Shown in pieces: positions 46,234 to 57,654 of a DNA stretch of 64,000 bases (position 1 is its first letter; each line of letters opens with the position of its first letter). The notes under the pieces were generated by a model. The model had not been told where the DNA came from, made no database searches, and saw only the letters and a program-made list of their open reading frames with translations. The position numbers and the translations under genes were made by a program. This stretch comes from Ophiocordyceps camponoti-saundersi (nom. inval.). Its lineage: Eukaryota; Ascomycota; Sordariomycetes; Hypocreales; Ophiocordycipitaceae. The stretch is taken from NCBI GenBank assembly GCA_003339415.1, contig PDHQ01000056.1:10345-74344 (forward strand), given 5' to 3'.

Positions 46234-48681
46234 TCATTTCATCTCCGTGAGCCCTCCCAGCTCGGCATACTGCTCCCACGCTGGCAAGACGCCGCCGGCG
46301 CCGTCGAGGAAGTTTTGCATGGCTGTCCAGTCGCCCGAGTCACGAGACATGATGCGCGGCTCTTCAGCGATGACGTTGGGCAGCGAGTGATGTGTCGGCA
46401 GAGGCTTGGACTCGCTCCCTCCGCCGTGCAGCAAGGCGAAGCCACCCGCCAGCATGCTGCGACTCTCGTGGTAGAATCCTTCAATCGCGGCGCTGACAGG
46501 CCGTCGCGACAGAGAGTTGGTCTTAGAAATGTTGGTCCGGGGCGAGGTGGCAGTGTCGGGCTGGCTCCATCGACGTCGCTTCTGTTGAACCGTCTCCGGT
46601 GCGATTTCGGGGGCTAGTACCGACGTCGCCGCCGAGCTCGTCACCGGGCTAACTGTGCTGGTATAGGCTGAGCTTGTCTGTGAAGCCGTCGAGCAGCTGC
46701 GGCTCGCCCACTTGATGGACGCGCCGGAACTGTCGTGGTTGGCGCCGTTACTGTAGCCATCGACAACAATCTCGTGGTATAGCAGCTTGCACGGCGATGG
46801 CGGGATAAAGTCGGACGTCGTTGTTGTCGACGAAGCTGCCCGGCGCAGTTTGCGGACGGACCTGCGGATCGTCGAGTCGCGGCTGAGGACCCGGTTGAAA
46901 GACATGGACCTTTCCACGTTGACCGCAGACGATGGCGTGGCGCATGCGAAGCTCGCAGACCGCGGCAGTGGCGTAGATGGCTGCTGTGTCAGGGCGCGAT
47001 AGTCTATATCCGGCTTGATGTCGATCCTCAGGCGGGGGGTCTCGGGGCGCACAGCAGCAAGCTTTCTGCCGGCCCCTTTTGACGCCTGCTTCCACGGCGG
47101 TACGGCCTCGCCGACGAGTAGGTACCACGCGTCGGCGTCGTCCCGGACACCGGACGGGCGGCGTATGGCGTGGCGAAGAGTCTGATGGACGGCGTATATC
47201 ATAATCCAGCGGACCTTGCGGGCGTCGGCCGGCGACACGCGCTCATGCCGAGGAGGCGACATGGCCGACTCCTCCTCGAAGCGACGGAAGGCGCGCAAAA
47301 GGTCGTTGCCATTGTCATCCTGCCGCCGATTGCTGGCCCGGACCAGAGCCTCGTGCTCGAGCCGGCGATGATCGGCGGCTCTCCGTCCGCCGAGCCGGGC
47401 CAGCCACGATGCTCGCACGGACGGACTCTCGAGGCTGGGCAGCAGCGGCAACGGGTGACGAAGCGGATCGTAGCGGTTTCGGCTGTCCATGTTCTGAACC
47501 AGCTGCAGAACGCAGAGTCCCCCAGCGGCAGCCGAGGGCATCATGTCGAGCCGGGTGAAGGCGCCGTCCTTGAGATAATCATACAGACATGCGAAGTCGC
47601 GGCCCATGGCACGGTAGACGGCGGCATTGAAGCTTCTGGGCGGATAGTAACCGAAGCGACCACTATAGAAGGCCATGAGGAAGCTTCGAAACCTGTCCAG
47701 ATGAGAGCGGATGGCGACCGACATGCCGACATGAGCCGGATCGAGCTCATCGTCGAGAAAGTTGCTGAGCATGGCCGACGTGAGGGCCAGACGGGCGTCG
47801 ACGGCGGAACGAGCCTGGGCAATGAGGGCCTTGGATGCGGTGCTGACGTTCTGCGAGCTCTTTCTTCAGCACTTGCGCTTCTCGGGAGCCGCATGAAAGA
47901 AGAAAAAAATACCTTGTATTCGGGACTCTCAGCGAGACACTCGCTCATACCGACGCAGTGAGCAAAGGCCTCGCGGTATAGGCTAGCCAGGCGCGCGGTC
48001 TCTGCCAGTATCAACAGGGCAGCAGCCCGGTGAGGGCAGTTTGTCATGATCAAGAAGCCGCGATTGGCGAGGAAATCGACAAGCTCAGCGGCGCAATCCG
48101 TAGCCGTGAGGGTGCGGAACTGTCTCATCGTGACCAGCAGCGAGACGAGGGAAGGGCCCAGACAGCGGCCAACGAGCGAGTCTAGGCCGATGACCCAGGC
48201 AAGCAGGTTCCGCATGGCAAGCAGGTGAGAAATGTCTCGTTCGTTTTCGTCATCTCCGTCGTCGTCATCGTCATCGTGGGTCGTCTTCGGAGGCGGAACA
48301 AACAGCTCGATTGTCCGTGCCGGGTTCAGGCGACACCATCGGCCTGCCTCGGCGGCGGACCTCGGAGGCCGGCCGTCGACGACGCCGAAGCGTTCCACCA
48401 GTGGTTGGCATCCGGCGGCGAGTAGGGCCGAGAGCGGGAGACGAAAAGAGGGTGCGGCTCGGGGCCGGCGCCTCGAATGGAGATAGACGAGGCAGTTTCC
48501 ATTGGGATACCAGACGTCCTAGGTTTTTTTTGTCCCTCCCGGTTCGGTTCATTTCATCCATCAGTTTCGGGAGCGACTCTCGGGATTCTTTAAATATATG
48601 AATATTTACCCTGGTCGAAGCCTCCCACCAGGACGTTTCGTTCCCATCCCATCGCCACAGAGGCGCGCTCGAGACGGCCAT
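46234..48681 (-). CDS. DUF8004-like fungal protein
   Basis: Exons 48681-48610, 48518-47913 and 47850-46234 (764 aa). Introns of 91 and 62 bp restore WWEASTRDVWYPNGNCLVYL and PEYKNVSTASKALIAQARS. The N-terminal block (RWDG, DVWYPNGNCLVYLHSR, RLPLSALLAAGCQPLVERF) and following helical region match a fungal-only family annotated as DUF8004. The C-terminal half is Ser-rich, basic and probably disordered (SMSFNRVLSRDSTIRRSVR; RRWSQPDTATSPRTN). No signal peptide or membrane span. The ATG at 48681 is the first after an in-frame TGA; an upstream exon cannot be excluded. Function is unknown. Confidence 0.75.
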
Positions 48682-49900
48682 TTGTCACGATGTGTTTCTC
48701 GTCGGCGTCAGCATCCCGGGCGAAAGGGAGGGGGTTGGGGAAGGGGGGGGAGGGAAGAGTTGTGGGAGGGTAATGAGGCGACAACGACGACGACGAGGCG
48801 TCGACGGAAGAAGCCAAGAGGGAATCGAAAAGGGAAGGGAGGGAAGAATTGATGAAGTGAAGAAGAAGAAGAGGAAGAAACGAAGGAGGAGGAAGAAGAA
48901 AGGAAAGGAAAAGAAAGGAAAGGAAAAGAAAGGAAGGGAAAGAAAAAACCAAGTAGAAAAAAAATTCGCTATCCTTCTGTTACGGGAGGGGGGGAAGAGA
49001 GAGAGAGAGAGAGAGAGAGCGAGAGCGAGAGTGAGTGAAAGTAGACGGAGTTCCCTGTCTCGTTGTCCGGCCGGCCTGCGTCTCATTCGATGCCGGCCAT
49101 ACAGCTCGTGTATGTAAGTTTGTATGTAGCTTCCCACCAGGAAGCGAGCGAGAGCTTGTGAAGATGATGGAGGGAGAGAAGAGAAATACATGGATATGAT
49201 TAGTATGTATTCTCTTTCTTCGCTTTCCTTTTTTCTTCTTCTTCTTCTCGTTCTCGTTCTCTCTCTCTCTCTCGTTCCCTGTCGTGGATGTAGAGATTGA
49301 TAGCCACCCCCCTCTTCCCAGCCCGTGTCTTACGACGACGACGACGACGACAGCCCTGTATGTACTTCCCTCCTCCCCTTCATCTTCTTCCCAGCCCGTC
49401 TCGGTACATACATACTCTCTCCCTCTCTCCCTCTCTCTACTTCATCCCCTACCGAGCCGCTCTCCTCCTCCTCCTCCTCCTCCTCCTCCTCCCCCCCTAA
49501 CCAGTCAACTATCCCTGAAAGAGGCGGGCTGGGCGGGCGCTTATCAGGACAAGTGCCGTCTGCCGTCGAAGCGGGATGAGACATGCAGCGCAGCCCCCCC
49601 ATCCTCCGGGACAACGCATTACCCATTCCTGAAGCCCGTCTCTTTCTATTTTATTTTTTTTTTCCCTTTTCCTTTTTTCTCTTTGCTGACTTTGATCCTT
49701 CTCTGTCTCGCTTTCTTACCAAGATTTTTACTAACTTTTTTTTTTTTCCTCTTACACATACCCTGGTTCCATGCCAGCGGCTGAGGGGGGGGGGGGCAGT
49801 GAAACTAGTTGACTTTTGCTGTAGATCTCTGTTTTTTTGCTCCCTGTTGCATTCGGCTGCTGAAGCTTTTGTTCGTATTTCGTATCAACTGCGTAAAGGA

Positions 49901-49935
<35 letters not shown>

Positions 49936-50162
49936 GGAGGGTGCGTAAGGGCCGAGGGGAGCCTGGTTAGGGCAGCTTCGGTGGGTAGAGGTGAATGAAG
50001 CGAGTCACATGACCCGGCTTTGCTCACCGAGATACTGCTTTTCCCCTCTTACTCCCTTCTTCCCTCACCGAGCCTACATCAGTCTTCATTACCTACCTAC
50101 CTATGCAGTGACCACTGTCCACCTCTTCCAGCCCCCCCTTTCTCTATCCCCCCCTCTCTCCT
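48682..50162. other. 1.5 kb divergent intergenic region, purine/pyrimidine-rich
   Basis: Separates the DUF8004-like gene (minus) from dynactin p62 (plus). Long purine runs (48840-48960), (GA)n at 48995-49020, CTCC triplets at 49465-49490 and (GAG)n at 49910-49932. The bidirectional promoter presumably lies here. Translated frames are low-complexity and not called. Confidence 0.6.
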
Positions 50163-52004
50163 ATGGCTCGGTCCGTACCGTACACCTACATTCAATGCCC
50201 CTGTTCCGACCCATCACTCAACGCGACGGCGGATGAAGCCTCGAGCCCACAAAGCGACGGAGAGCGAACCTTCGATCCGCGCGCTCCCAGATCCAGCTTC
50301 AGCCTCTATCCCCTCGAGTATCTCCTCTACTGCGAAGACTGTCAGCAGATCCGCTGTCCGAGATGCGTCACCGACGAGACCGTCACCTACTACTGTCCCA
50401 GCTGCCTGTTCGAGGTTCCAAGTAGTAACCTCCGCAGCGAGGGTAACAGGTGGGGAAAGGGGAAACGCCACACCATGAGAAAATCAAAGGCCGTTTTTTT
50501 TTGGCGGTGAAACTGAAATGAATTTGGTTTTTTTTCAAGGTGTACGCGAAGCTGCTATCAATGTCCCGTCTGTATAGCTCCCTTGCAGGTGAGCTCGGTT
50601 CGGCCTTCGCCTCAGCAGCACGATGATGGCGGCGACAATCATCGTGGACCTTTCGCCCTCTTCTGCCAATATTGCAGCTGGTCTTCGCGCGAGACGGGAA
50701 TCGAATTCGATCGAGCTGGTGGGATACACGCGCAACTCGCCAAGATGGATAACGGCGGAAAGGCTCGACTTACCATCCGCGAATTGCGCGAACGTCGCAA
50801 GGACAGACCCGACGAACCGCCCCTGCCTGATGCCCTGCTCGGTCGTCATCTACAGTTCGCTTCCCTCAAGGCCTTTTATCACGATCAGTTGGTCGACGTG
50901 GGCGGCGCCTCGGTCGGCGGTGGTCTCCCGCTGAGGGCCTTGGCTTCGTCGCCTGGCTCTCTGACGCGCATCATGTCGCTCTACACCGGACGTGCTGCCC
51001 ATCATCATACGTCTCGTCCCTCGCCCGGCGTTGCCGATGTCGTGCGCGAGGCCATGACGACGGAGGAGGGCCTTCGTCTGGCGCAACTCGACGACTCGTC
51101 TTCGGTAGACAAGCTCGCCGACGGTGGGTGGGACGCCACCGTCTCGCGCCAGCAGCGCCTCTTTCAGCCCGACGCCGGCGCCGACGTCCGCTTCCAGCAC
51201 CATCTCCGTCCCGTTCCCTGCCTGTTGCGGACGAAGCGCTCCAAGCGCTGCCCCGTCTGCCGTCACATCATATCCAAACCCGAGTCAAAGGTGACGTCAA
51301 CGCGGTTCAAGATCCGCCTCGTGGCCAAGTCTTACATGCCTTCCATCACCATCCGACCGCTCAACCCGGCCGCCGTCCCGGTGCCCGTCGGGTCGCGCCC
51401 GGCTCCGGCCGAGGAGCCGGCCCTCACTCCGCTCCGTCCCCACCAGTTCGTCCTGACCTTTCGTAACCCGCTCTTCGACGCCATCAGCGTCACGCTCGCT
51501 ACCCCGAGCTTCACGCCCGGCCGTCTCGCCAGTAAGGTCACCGTCCTCTGCCCGCAGTTCGAAGTCGGCGCCAACACGGACATGTGGGACGACGCCCTCC
51601 GCGACGACGGATCCAAAGACGCCGGAGTCGGAGCCGGCATCGCATCCGGGGCGGCCGTAGCTTCTTCTTCTTCTTCTCGCCGGGCTGGCTCCGCAGAGGA
51701 TGTCGGCAGTCAGGCAGCGGCCGGAAAGGTGTGGGACCGAGGCCGTAACTGGGTCAGCATCGTCCTCGAGGTCATACCCGCCTCACCCCGCGGCGCCAAA
51801 GCAGCCGAGACGAAAGACGAGGGAGAAAAGTCCGATGACGACGACGATGACGTCCTCGAGATTCCCATGTTCGTCCGCGTCGAGTGGGAAGCCGACGCGC
51901 AGCATGACATGGCCTCCTCAACCGATAGGGAAAAAGACGCGAGGGAGAAGCGGGAGCTGGCTTATTGGTCCGTCCTCGGCGTAGGACGGATCGCCGACGA
52001 GTGA
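50163..52004 (+). CDS. Dynactin subunit p62 (DCTN4; Neurospora ro-2 type)
   Basis: Exons 50163-50449 and 50540-52004 (583 aa). The donor AG|GTGGGG was preferred over the nearby G|GTAACA because only it keeps the frame, joining SEGNRCTRSCYQCPVC. p62 sits at the pointed end of the dynactin Arp1 filament and is needed for dynein-driven nuclear and vesicle movement. The diagnostic zinc-ligand Cys clusters are present: YCEDCQQIRCPRC, YYCPSC, CTRSCYQCPVC, FCQYCSW and RCPVCRHII. The C-terminal beta-rich part (FKIRLVAKSYMPSITI; VLTFRNPLFDAISVTL) and WVSIVLEVIP are also typical. An acidic stretch (EKSDDDDDDVLEIPMFVRVEW) is near the end. Confidence 0.9.
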
Positions 52005-52601
52005 AAATTTGGCTTTCCTTTTTATTATCTTTCGCCACTTCTTCCCCTCCCCTTTCTCCCATACCCCCCCCTTTCTTGTACAAAGGGTTATGGAAAGCCT
52101 CGGTGGTTGATAGGGAGGAAAAGCTAAGCCCCGTCTTCGATCCGTGCCGTATATGTATGTTTGTGTCTGTTGCAGTATGCAGGTAGACAGACTTAGCCCG
52201 TTTGCACATGCAGCCTGCTTCAATTATGCTAGATAGATACCCGGGATGGGGAGGGCGAAGGGGTTTCGCGTGCATATCATGTATATTGGACTGCATGTTT
52301 TGATGCTCGTCGATTCTTTGAGCAGCAGTGATTGACGAGATTACGACGAGGATTATGCTGTATCACGGCTCGGACAGAGCTGAAGAGGGGACACGACATT
52401 TGCATGCATTCATCATCATGCCGCGAAGACATGGCTTGAAAGCTTGTCACGTCTATCAAGACTGCCAGTTGTTCTCCCGTCGAATGAAGAGGCCGCGCCG
52501 TGGACACCCTCAAGTTTTATCCCGCCAGTCACAGCCATGATTGCCAGTTTCAAACCGACCCCGCGCCCAACGTAAATCCTTGCCGTACATCTGTCTCATT
52601 C
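52005..52601. other. Convergent intergenic region
   Basis: 597 bp of 3' flanks between dynactin p62 (plus) and eS7 (minus). No gene is seen. Confidence 0.6.
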
Positions 52602-53530
52602 TCAGTAATCGGCGGCGCCGCTCTGAGGGAACTCAAAGTTGACGTTGCGGCCCGTAAGACGACGGTATACCTCGGAGTAGGTATCGAGTCTGTAGTCGAC
52701 GCCTCCGCGCTCCTTCTCGTCGAGGATGACCTTGAGAAGCTTGCTGCCGTCCTCCTTGGTGCGGACGCGCTTGCCGACGATCTCGACGGGGTAGCAGAGG
52801 TCACCGAGGATAGCGTCGTGCACGGCGGTCAGGGTGCGGGAGCGGGGACGCTTCTGCTTCTGCATGTTGCGCGAGCGGGCGGACCGCTTGGGTCGAGGGA
52901 GGATGCGGCGAGAGGCGAGTATCAAGACATGGCGGTCTGAGAACTTCTTCTCGAGCTCACGCGTGAGACTGTGATGGGGGGGAAAGCGTCAGAGAGGGGA
53001 AACGAGGTGAAGAAGAGACTGGATTGGGATGGGTGAGAGAAGACATACCGTTGCTGGACCTTGTGGAAGCCAGCTAGAGAAGGGACGGGGACAAAGATGA
53101 CAATAGCCTTCTTGCCGTGGCCGACTTCGATCTATTCAAAGACCGTCCGAGTCAGCTGGCGAGCTCCATGAGGTTCAAATTCATGGACCGCATCCCGTCC
53201 AATTCCTCTGCTTGTATATACGACGGCGACGACTCGACGCGATAAACGCATCTTATGAGGTTCGACATTTCTTTTTCAAAGTTCCATTCCTCGCAGCGAG
53301 GGAATTCGCATTTGCTGCCGTCATCGTCGTCGCCGTCGGAGCAGATCCCCCGTCTCGAAGCTTCTCACCTCGCGGGCAGAGACAATCTGCAGCGGTCGCA
53401 GCGCAACCTTGAGGTCGGCAGTGTTGGTCTCGAGGTCGTAGAGCGCCTGGGCGATGTTCTGCTCCAGCTCTGAAGGGTTTTGCCGCGAGGGGCTGTTGGG
53501 CGCGATCTTGTTTAGGGCTTGGGCGCTCAT
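52602..53530 (-). CDS. RPS7: 40S ribosomal protein S7 (eS7)
   Basis: Exons 53530-53369, 53131-53049 and 52968-52602 (203 aa). Introns are 237 and 80 bp; joins read [15 protein letters not shown] and [13 protein letters not shown]. The sequence is unmistakable eS7: [19 protein letters not shown] at the start, [51 protein letters not shown], and [18 protein letters not shown] near the end. It is a small-subunit protein needed for 18S rRNA processing and the mature 40S. Intron 1 is the longest in the window, as is common near the 5' end of ribosomal protein genes. Confidence 0.97.
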
Positions 53531-53953
53531 CTTGGCTGGTTGTCGCGGCTGGCGTTGAGGTGATTAAGCTGAGAGTCGTGATGGGTTTTTTTTTTCTGGC
53601 TTAGGTATTTTCGGGGGGTCCACTGGCTGGGGCTTTGTGCCCTTATGACTCACGTGACTTCCTTCTCATCAAGACTGGTTGAAGCCTCAACTCCGTCTAG
53701 CCGGTACGAATACGAGTATGTGTCATGACTTGTGAAGTTGTGAGTGAACCACCTCCTCTTGTCTGGCCTCGAGCTGACGTTTGAAGGGAAAGACAGTTTC
53801 ATTATAGGCTCGATCGAAAGAATTTGCGACATCATCCTTAAAATCAACTACTTTCTTTGTTTCACCCTTATCAACCGTCTAGATGCCTTCCACGCCTCCC
53901 TACTCCCAAGCCCGTTGTCCTCGTTCGTGTGTGTTCTCAACTGGGCCTTTGTG
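53531..53953. promoter_or_regulatory. Upstream region of eS7
   Basis: 423 bp between the eS7 start and the 3' end of the next minus-strand frame. It has a T/A run on the eS7 leader side (53587-53597), which is common in ribosomal protein promoters. No specific factor site was identified. Confidence 0.4.
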
Positions 53954-54379
53954 CTAACCAGACCAGATAGGGGAGTAGGAACGGGCGCAGTCAATCATCC
54001 TACCAAAGTCACCCGGGTAGTGAATTTTTGAGCACATCCCGATGACAATGATGCACTGCCTCTTGGTAATGAATAGAACGCATATTCTGTCGATTTCGTT
54101 CTTCGTCAGGGCAGTTCTCTTCCGTGGCCGCCCTGTAGCTTGAAGCCCGATCTTCTCCTGTTTCAAACATTGCACGACCTCGTCGATTGGTCCTTCGTGA
54201 ACGTAGCCGGCGTAGTAGCACTTTTCGAGCGCGTGTCTACAAAGGCTCTCGTCGTTGATTTCCACCACGGGGAGGATACATTTAGCCATATGCTCTTCCA
54301 CGTAACCCTCAAGAGTCAGTGCTTGTCTAAGGGTCAGAGCCTTCATGGCGAAGATAATGAAGGCGAGAGTTGAGCGCAT
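53954..54379 (-). CDS. Putative small eight-cysteine secreted protein
   Basis: A single 141-residue frame from ATG 54379. The first ~20 residues (MRSTLAFIIFAMKALTLRQA) resemble a short signal peptide, although the hydrophobic core is brief. Eight cysteines follow (AKCI, SLCRH, EKCYY, VQCLK, RICV, RQCII, GMCSK, MIDCAR). A basic segment (RPRKRTALTK) sits mid-protein. No known family. An undetected intron is possible near CATTACCCGGGTGACT. Gene status is uncertain; the even Cys count and open frame favour it. Confidence 0.45.
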   Translation of the reverse strand: MRSTLAFIIFAMKALTLRQALTLEGYVEEHMAKCILPVVEINDESLCRHALEKCYYAGYVHEGPIDEVVQCLKQEKIGLQATGRPRKRTALTKNEIDRICVLFITKRQCIIVIGMCSKIHYPGDFGRMIDCARSYSPIWSG

Positions 54380-55422
54380 TGTTAGAGGTCGGTTTGGCGC
54401 GTTGCCTTGGCGGTTCCGAACTGAGAGTTTCCAGACTATCGTGAAGAGAAGACAAAGACACAGTTATGAGAAGATCCTGTTGCACGTCGTCTGTCTACAG
54501 TGAAGGAAGGTTTGTCAGTATGTTTGTTTACGGGAATTTGTATCATCTTTGCGACCTGTTTTTGTTTCCAGCAAAAGGACCGAGTTCGATGGCTTCTTCG
54601 TATTCGAAACCGTGAATTATTGAATATTTAGACACGTCCAACGACCCTTTTCTGCCAATTCTGAGAAGCAATAAACGGGTCTCCATCGGAAAGTTGATCT
54701 AATCGGCGGGTAAAGCTGAATAGAGGACTGACTTGGGATCATCCTTGCTGATAAGCTCTCATCACGACCTGGCTCGTCTAATCACCGAGTGCATTGTATG
54801 CCTGTCCAGTGATACGAGTGATACGGGGAATCGAAGCTTATCCCCCGCACCAACAGTCGAACCACACTCACCAACAGTGAGCTCGCTCCTGGGAGGAAGA
54901 TCCGATGAGGCGTCTGTATCTAAATATGCACTTATAGAGGCTTTCGTCTATCTTACTATCCGTCCAGGTACCCCGGACATCTCGGCGATGACATAATCCC
55001 TCACCGCATCATGAGCATCACGAGCGTCATTGAGTTTCTACCTTGAAACTGATTCACCATCAGACGCCAGAGACGCCGCGCCATCGCATGCTCTGGACTT
55101 TCGACATTCGGTATATGATCAGAATTTCCCTTTCGCCCTATCCCTTTGCCCCCCCCCTGCTGGTCAGCCCGCCGTCGACGCTCCATCATGGGCGATGCTG
55201 CTGCGAGGGAGGCCATGAATTAAAAAGCCTCCCTGTGCCGTCGCCTCCGAAGCCGGCTCCCTTTCGAATTTCCGAAAATAACTTCTCCTTGACCGTCACG
55301 TCAACTGCGAGCAAGCCATCCGATCTCGCGTCTTCCGTCTCATCGCCCGGCTACCAAAAGAGCCAACTCACCGATCCGTCCTGCGCGCCGACAAGGCTAG
55401 ACATGTGCCATCGAGAGCCCCG
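54380..55422. other. Divergent intergenic region
   Basis: About 1 kb between the eight-cysteine gene (minus) and App1-like gene (plus). A plus frame at 55043-55624 overlaps the App1 start in another frame and is judged a shadow. Confidence 0.5.
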
Positions 55423-57654
55423 ATGCCAACACTTGCAGAACTTACCGCCGGCTACGGCGATGGCAGCTCTCAGGAGACGGGCGAGAGGACCGAGAGGGGC
55501 TATCGGAGGCGCAAGCTTGCCGCCATGGCCGGAAACCTCTACCGCAGCGGCCAACAGGCCGTCACCGACTTTCGCGAGTCCTACGCCCAGGTCCGAGCCA
55601 GGGGCCTGGACGATGAATCGCTGATTCTTTCCGGCAGTCCGCATATCCCCGGCTCGTTTCCGGACGTGGCCATCACGTCACAGGGCGACGAGCAGATGGT
55701 CCTTTTCCCTTCGTACGCCAAGAGACATGTGAAGAAAGATTGGAGCCAGCAAACGGCGGACGCGGGCGAAGAACAGTTTTGGCGTCAGGAGTGGGAGAGG
55801 CACGAAGACGAAAAGGCAGTCGTCGACGTCGACGTTCGCGGATGGATATACTCGCCTCAGATGGGGCCCATGACGAAGCGAAATCGAATGCTCATCGGCT
55901 TGGCTCGGCAGCTCAGCGGCGTACCGGCTCCGAGCAACAAGCCCGATGCCATGTCAGGCCGAGAGGATATTGTCGAGCAGGAAAAGGTGGCTCAGGAAGC
56001 GGCCGTGATCGAGCGGCGCGGACGAGAGCAGAGTCTCCTGCAGCAACGGCTCGCCGCCACCAGCAGCACCACCTCCCCCTCCACCAGCCGGCTCCGCGAG
56101 AATCTGGCAGCGCCCAGCTCGCGAACGGCGAGTCCCGCCCGTTCCGTAGCCAACGAGATGAGCGAGGCCGAGCTGGTCTTGGCCAATGCCAACCTGATGG
56201 CTCGCGTGGCGCCTTTCCTGACCAGCCCACGGGCGTCGCTGCCCATGACTATTTTCTTCTACAACGACGAGGAGTCCCAGTCGCGCACCGTTTCGACCAA
56301 TGACGCCGGCCACTTCGCCATCCGGGCCCAGCTCGACTTTGTACCGACCGGTGTCCGGGTCTTGGCCAACGAGAGGTTATCTGCGATGCAGGACGTGACG
56401 GTGATTGAGCCACGGGGCGTCAGCCTCATAAGCGACGTCGACGATACCGTCAAGCACTCCAACATCTCGGCGGGGGCTCGCGAAATGTTCCGCAACACCT
56501 TTGTGCGTGACCTGGCCGATCTCAAGGTCGAGGGCGTCGAGGAGTGGTACGGCGAGCTGGACGGCCTCGGCGTCAGCTTCCACTACTGCTCCAACAGCCC
56601 CTGGCAGCTGTTTCCCGTCTTGGCGAGCTTCTTCAAGCTGGGCGGCCTGCCAGCAGGCTCGCTGCATCTGAAGCACTACTCGGGCATGCTGCAGGGCATC
56701 TTCGAGCCCGTGGCCGAGCGCAAAAGGGTGACGCTAAACGAGCTGTTTAGCGACTTCCCACACCGCAAGTTCCTACTCGTCGGCGACAGCGGCGAGGCGG
56801 ATCTCGAGGTGTATACCGAGTTGGCGCTGGCGAACCCGGGCCGCGTCCTGGCCATCTTCATCCGGGACGTGACGACGCCGCCTGAGAAGGCGCCTTCGTT
56901 CTCGGAACCGACGGCCGCGCCGGAATTGGAACTGCGGAGGTTATCGAACCTCACTCTTGACGATGGCGGACGGCTGCTCCTGGTTGACGAGAAGCCTGTG
57001 CCGTCGACATCATCAAAGCCGGTCAACGGGACGGCAAAAACCGCCGAGGTACTGATCGACTTCTCCGCCGAACCGGAGGAATCAACTCCAGCAAAGAGCA
57101 GCACGACCAAAGGCACGAGCGCCATCGACCTATTATCGGATCGAAGACCGCCGCCACCGCCACCACCAGCAAAGCCAGCGTCGCTAAGAAGTCGACGCCC
57201 GGTACCGAAGCCAAGCGAAACAGCCTCCCCCATCCAAAGCGAATCCAAGGCCCCGTCTCCTCCGAGACCCCCTCCCCCGCGCCGCACGGGGACGTCGTCA
57301 ACGACGTCAACGAGGAGGTTGAGCCCGCCTACGAGACCGGTCCTCACGCGAAACCGATCATCCCAGTCGGAGACGCAAGACTGCGAAGTCGTGCCTACGT
57401 CGTCCCTCGCCTCCCTCACAAGCTACTGGTCCGGAACGACGACCCCGCCCGCCGCCGCCACCACAACGACCGCCACCGGTTCTCCCGTCCTAGGACCCAA
57501 TAAGAAGCTCGATCTTTGGCTACGACGCCTGGAAAGAGCGAATGACCTCCTCGAGAAAAGGGGCGTCGCTTTATATACCTGGCGGAGAGGTCAGGACGTC
57601 ATGGTCGAGGCGGCTGCCATCGTACGAGACGCGCTGCGTGAGATGGGGGAATAA
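55423..57654 (+). CDS. App1-like phosphatidate phosphatase (DUF2183)
   Basis: A single exon of 743 aa. ATG 55423 (MPTLAELTAGYGDG) is the first ATG of the frame after a TAA at 55279. The product would dephosphorylate phosphatidic acid to diacylglycerol. In yeast App1 is Mg-dependent and linked to actin patches and endocytosis. The HAD-like domain shows the DxDxT motif SDVDDTVKHS (about D338-V-D-D-T342), followed by RDLADLKVEGVEEWY, FHYCSNSPWQLFPVLASFF, LKHYSGMLQGIFEP and HRKFLLVGDSGEADLEVY. Upstream are the VDVRGWIYSP and TIFFYNDEES beta regions. The C-terminal ~200 residues are Pro/Ser-rich (PPPPPPAKPASLRSRRPVPKP), suited to SH3 binding, and end in a short helix. Confidence 0.9.
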   Translation: MPTLAELTAGYGDGSSQETGERTERGYRRRKLAAMAGNLYRSGQQAVTDFRESYAQVRARGLDDESLILSGSPHIPGSFPDVAITSQGDEQMVLFPSYAKRHVKKDWSQQTADAGEEQFWRQEWERHEDEKAVVDVDVRGWIYSPQMGPMTKRNRMLIGLARQLSGVPAPSNKPDAMSGREDIVEQEKVAQEAAVIERRGREQSLLQQRLAATSSTTSPSTSRLRENLAAPSSRTASPARSVANEMSEAELVLANANLMARVAPFLTSPRASLPMTIFFYNDEESQSRTVSTNDAGHFAIRAQLDFVPTGVRVLANERLSAMQDVTVIEPRGVSLISDVDDTVKHSNISAGAREMFRNTFVRDLADLKVEGVEEWYGELDGLGVSFHYCSNSPWQLFPVLASFFKLGGLPAGSLHLKHYSGMLQGIFEPVAERKRVTLNELFSDFPHRKFLLVGDSGEADLEVYTELALANPGRVLAIFIRDVTTPPEKAPSFSEPTAAPELELRRLSNLTLDDGGRLLLVDEKPVPSTSSKPVNGTAKTAEVLIDFSAEPEESTPAKSSTTKGTSAIDLLSDRRPPPPPPPAKPASLRSRRPVPKPSETASPIQSESKAPSPPRPPPPRRTGTSSTTSTRRLSPPTRPVLTRNRSSQSETQDCEVVPTSSLASLTSYWSGTTTPPAAATTTTATGSPVLGPNKKLDLWLRRLERANDLLEKRGVALYTWRRGQDVMVEAAAIVRDALREMGE

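Noticed and set aside
50440..50449. Alternative dynactin donor at G|GTAACA
   Set aside because: Breaks the frame with the downstream CTRSCYQCPVC exon; the GTGGGG donor keeps it.
55043..55624. 193-codon frame before App1
   Set aside because: Overlaps the App1 start in another frame and has no conserved motif.
56676..57419. 247-codon minus frame inside App1
   Set aside because: Shadow of the sense frame; low-complexity Gly-rich product.
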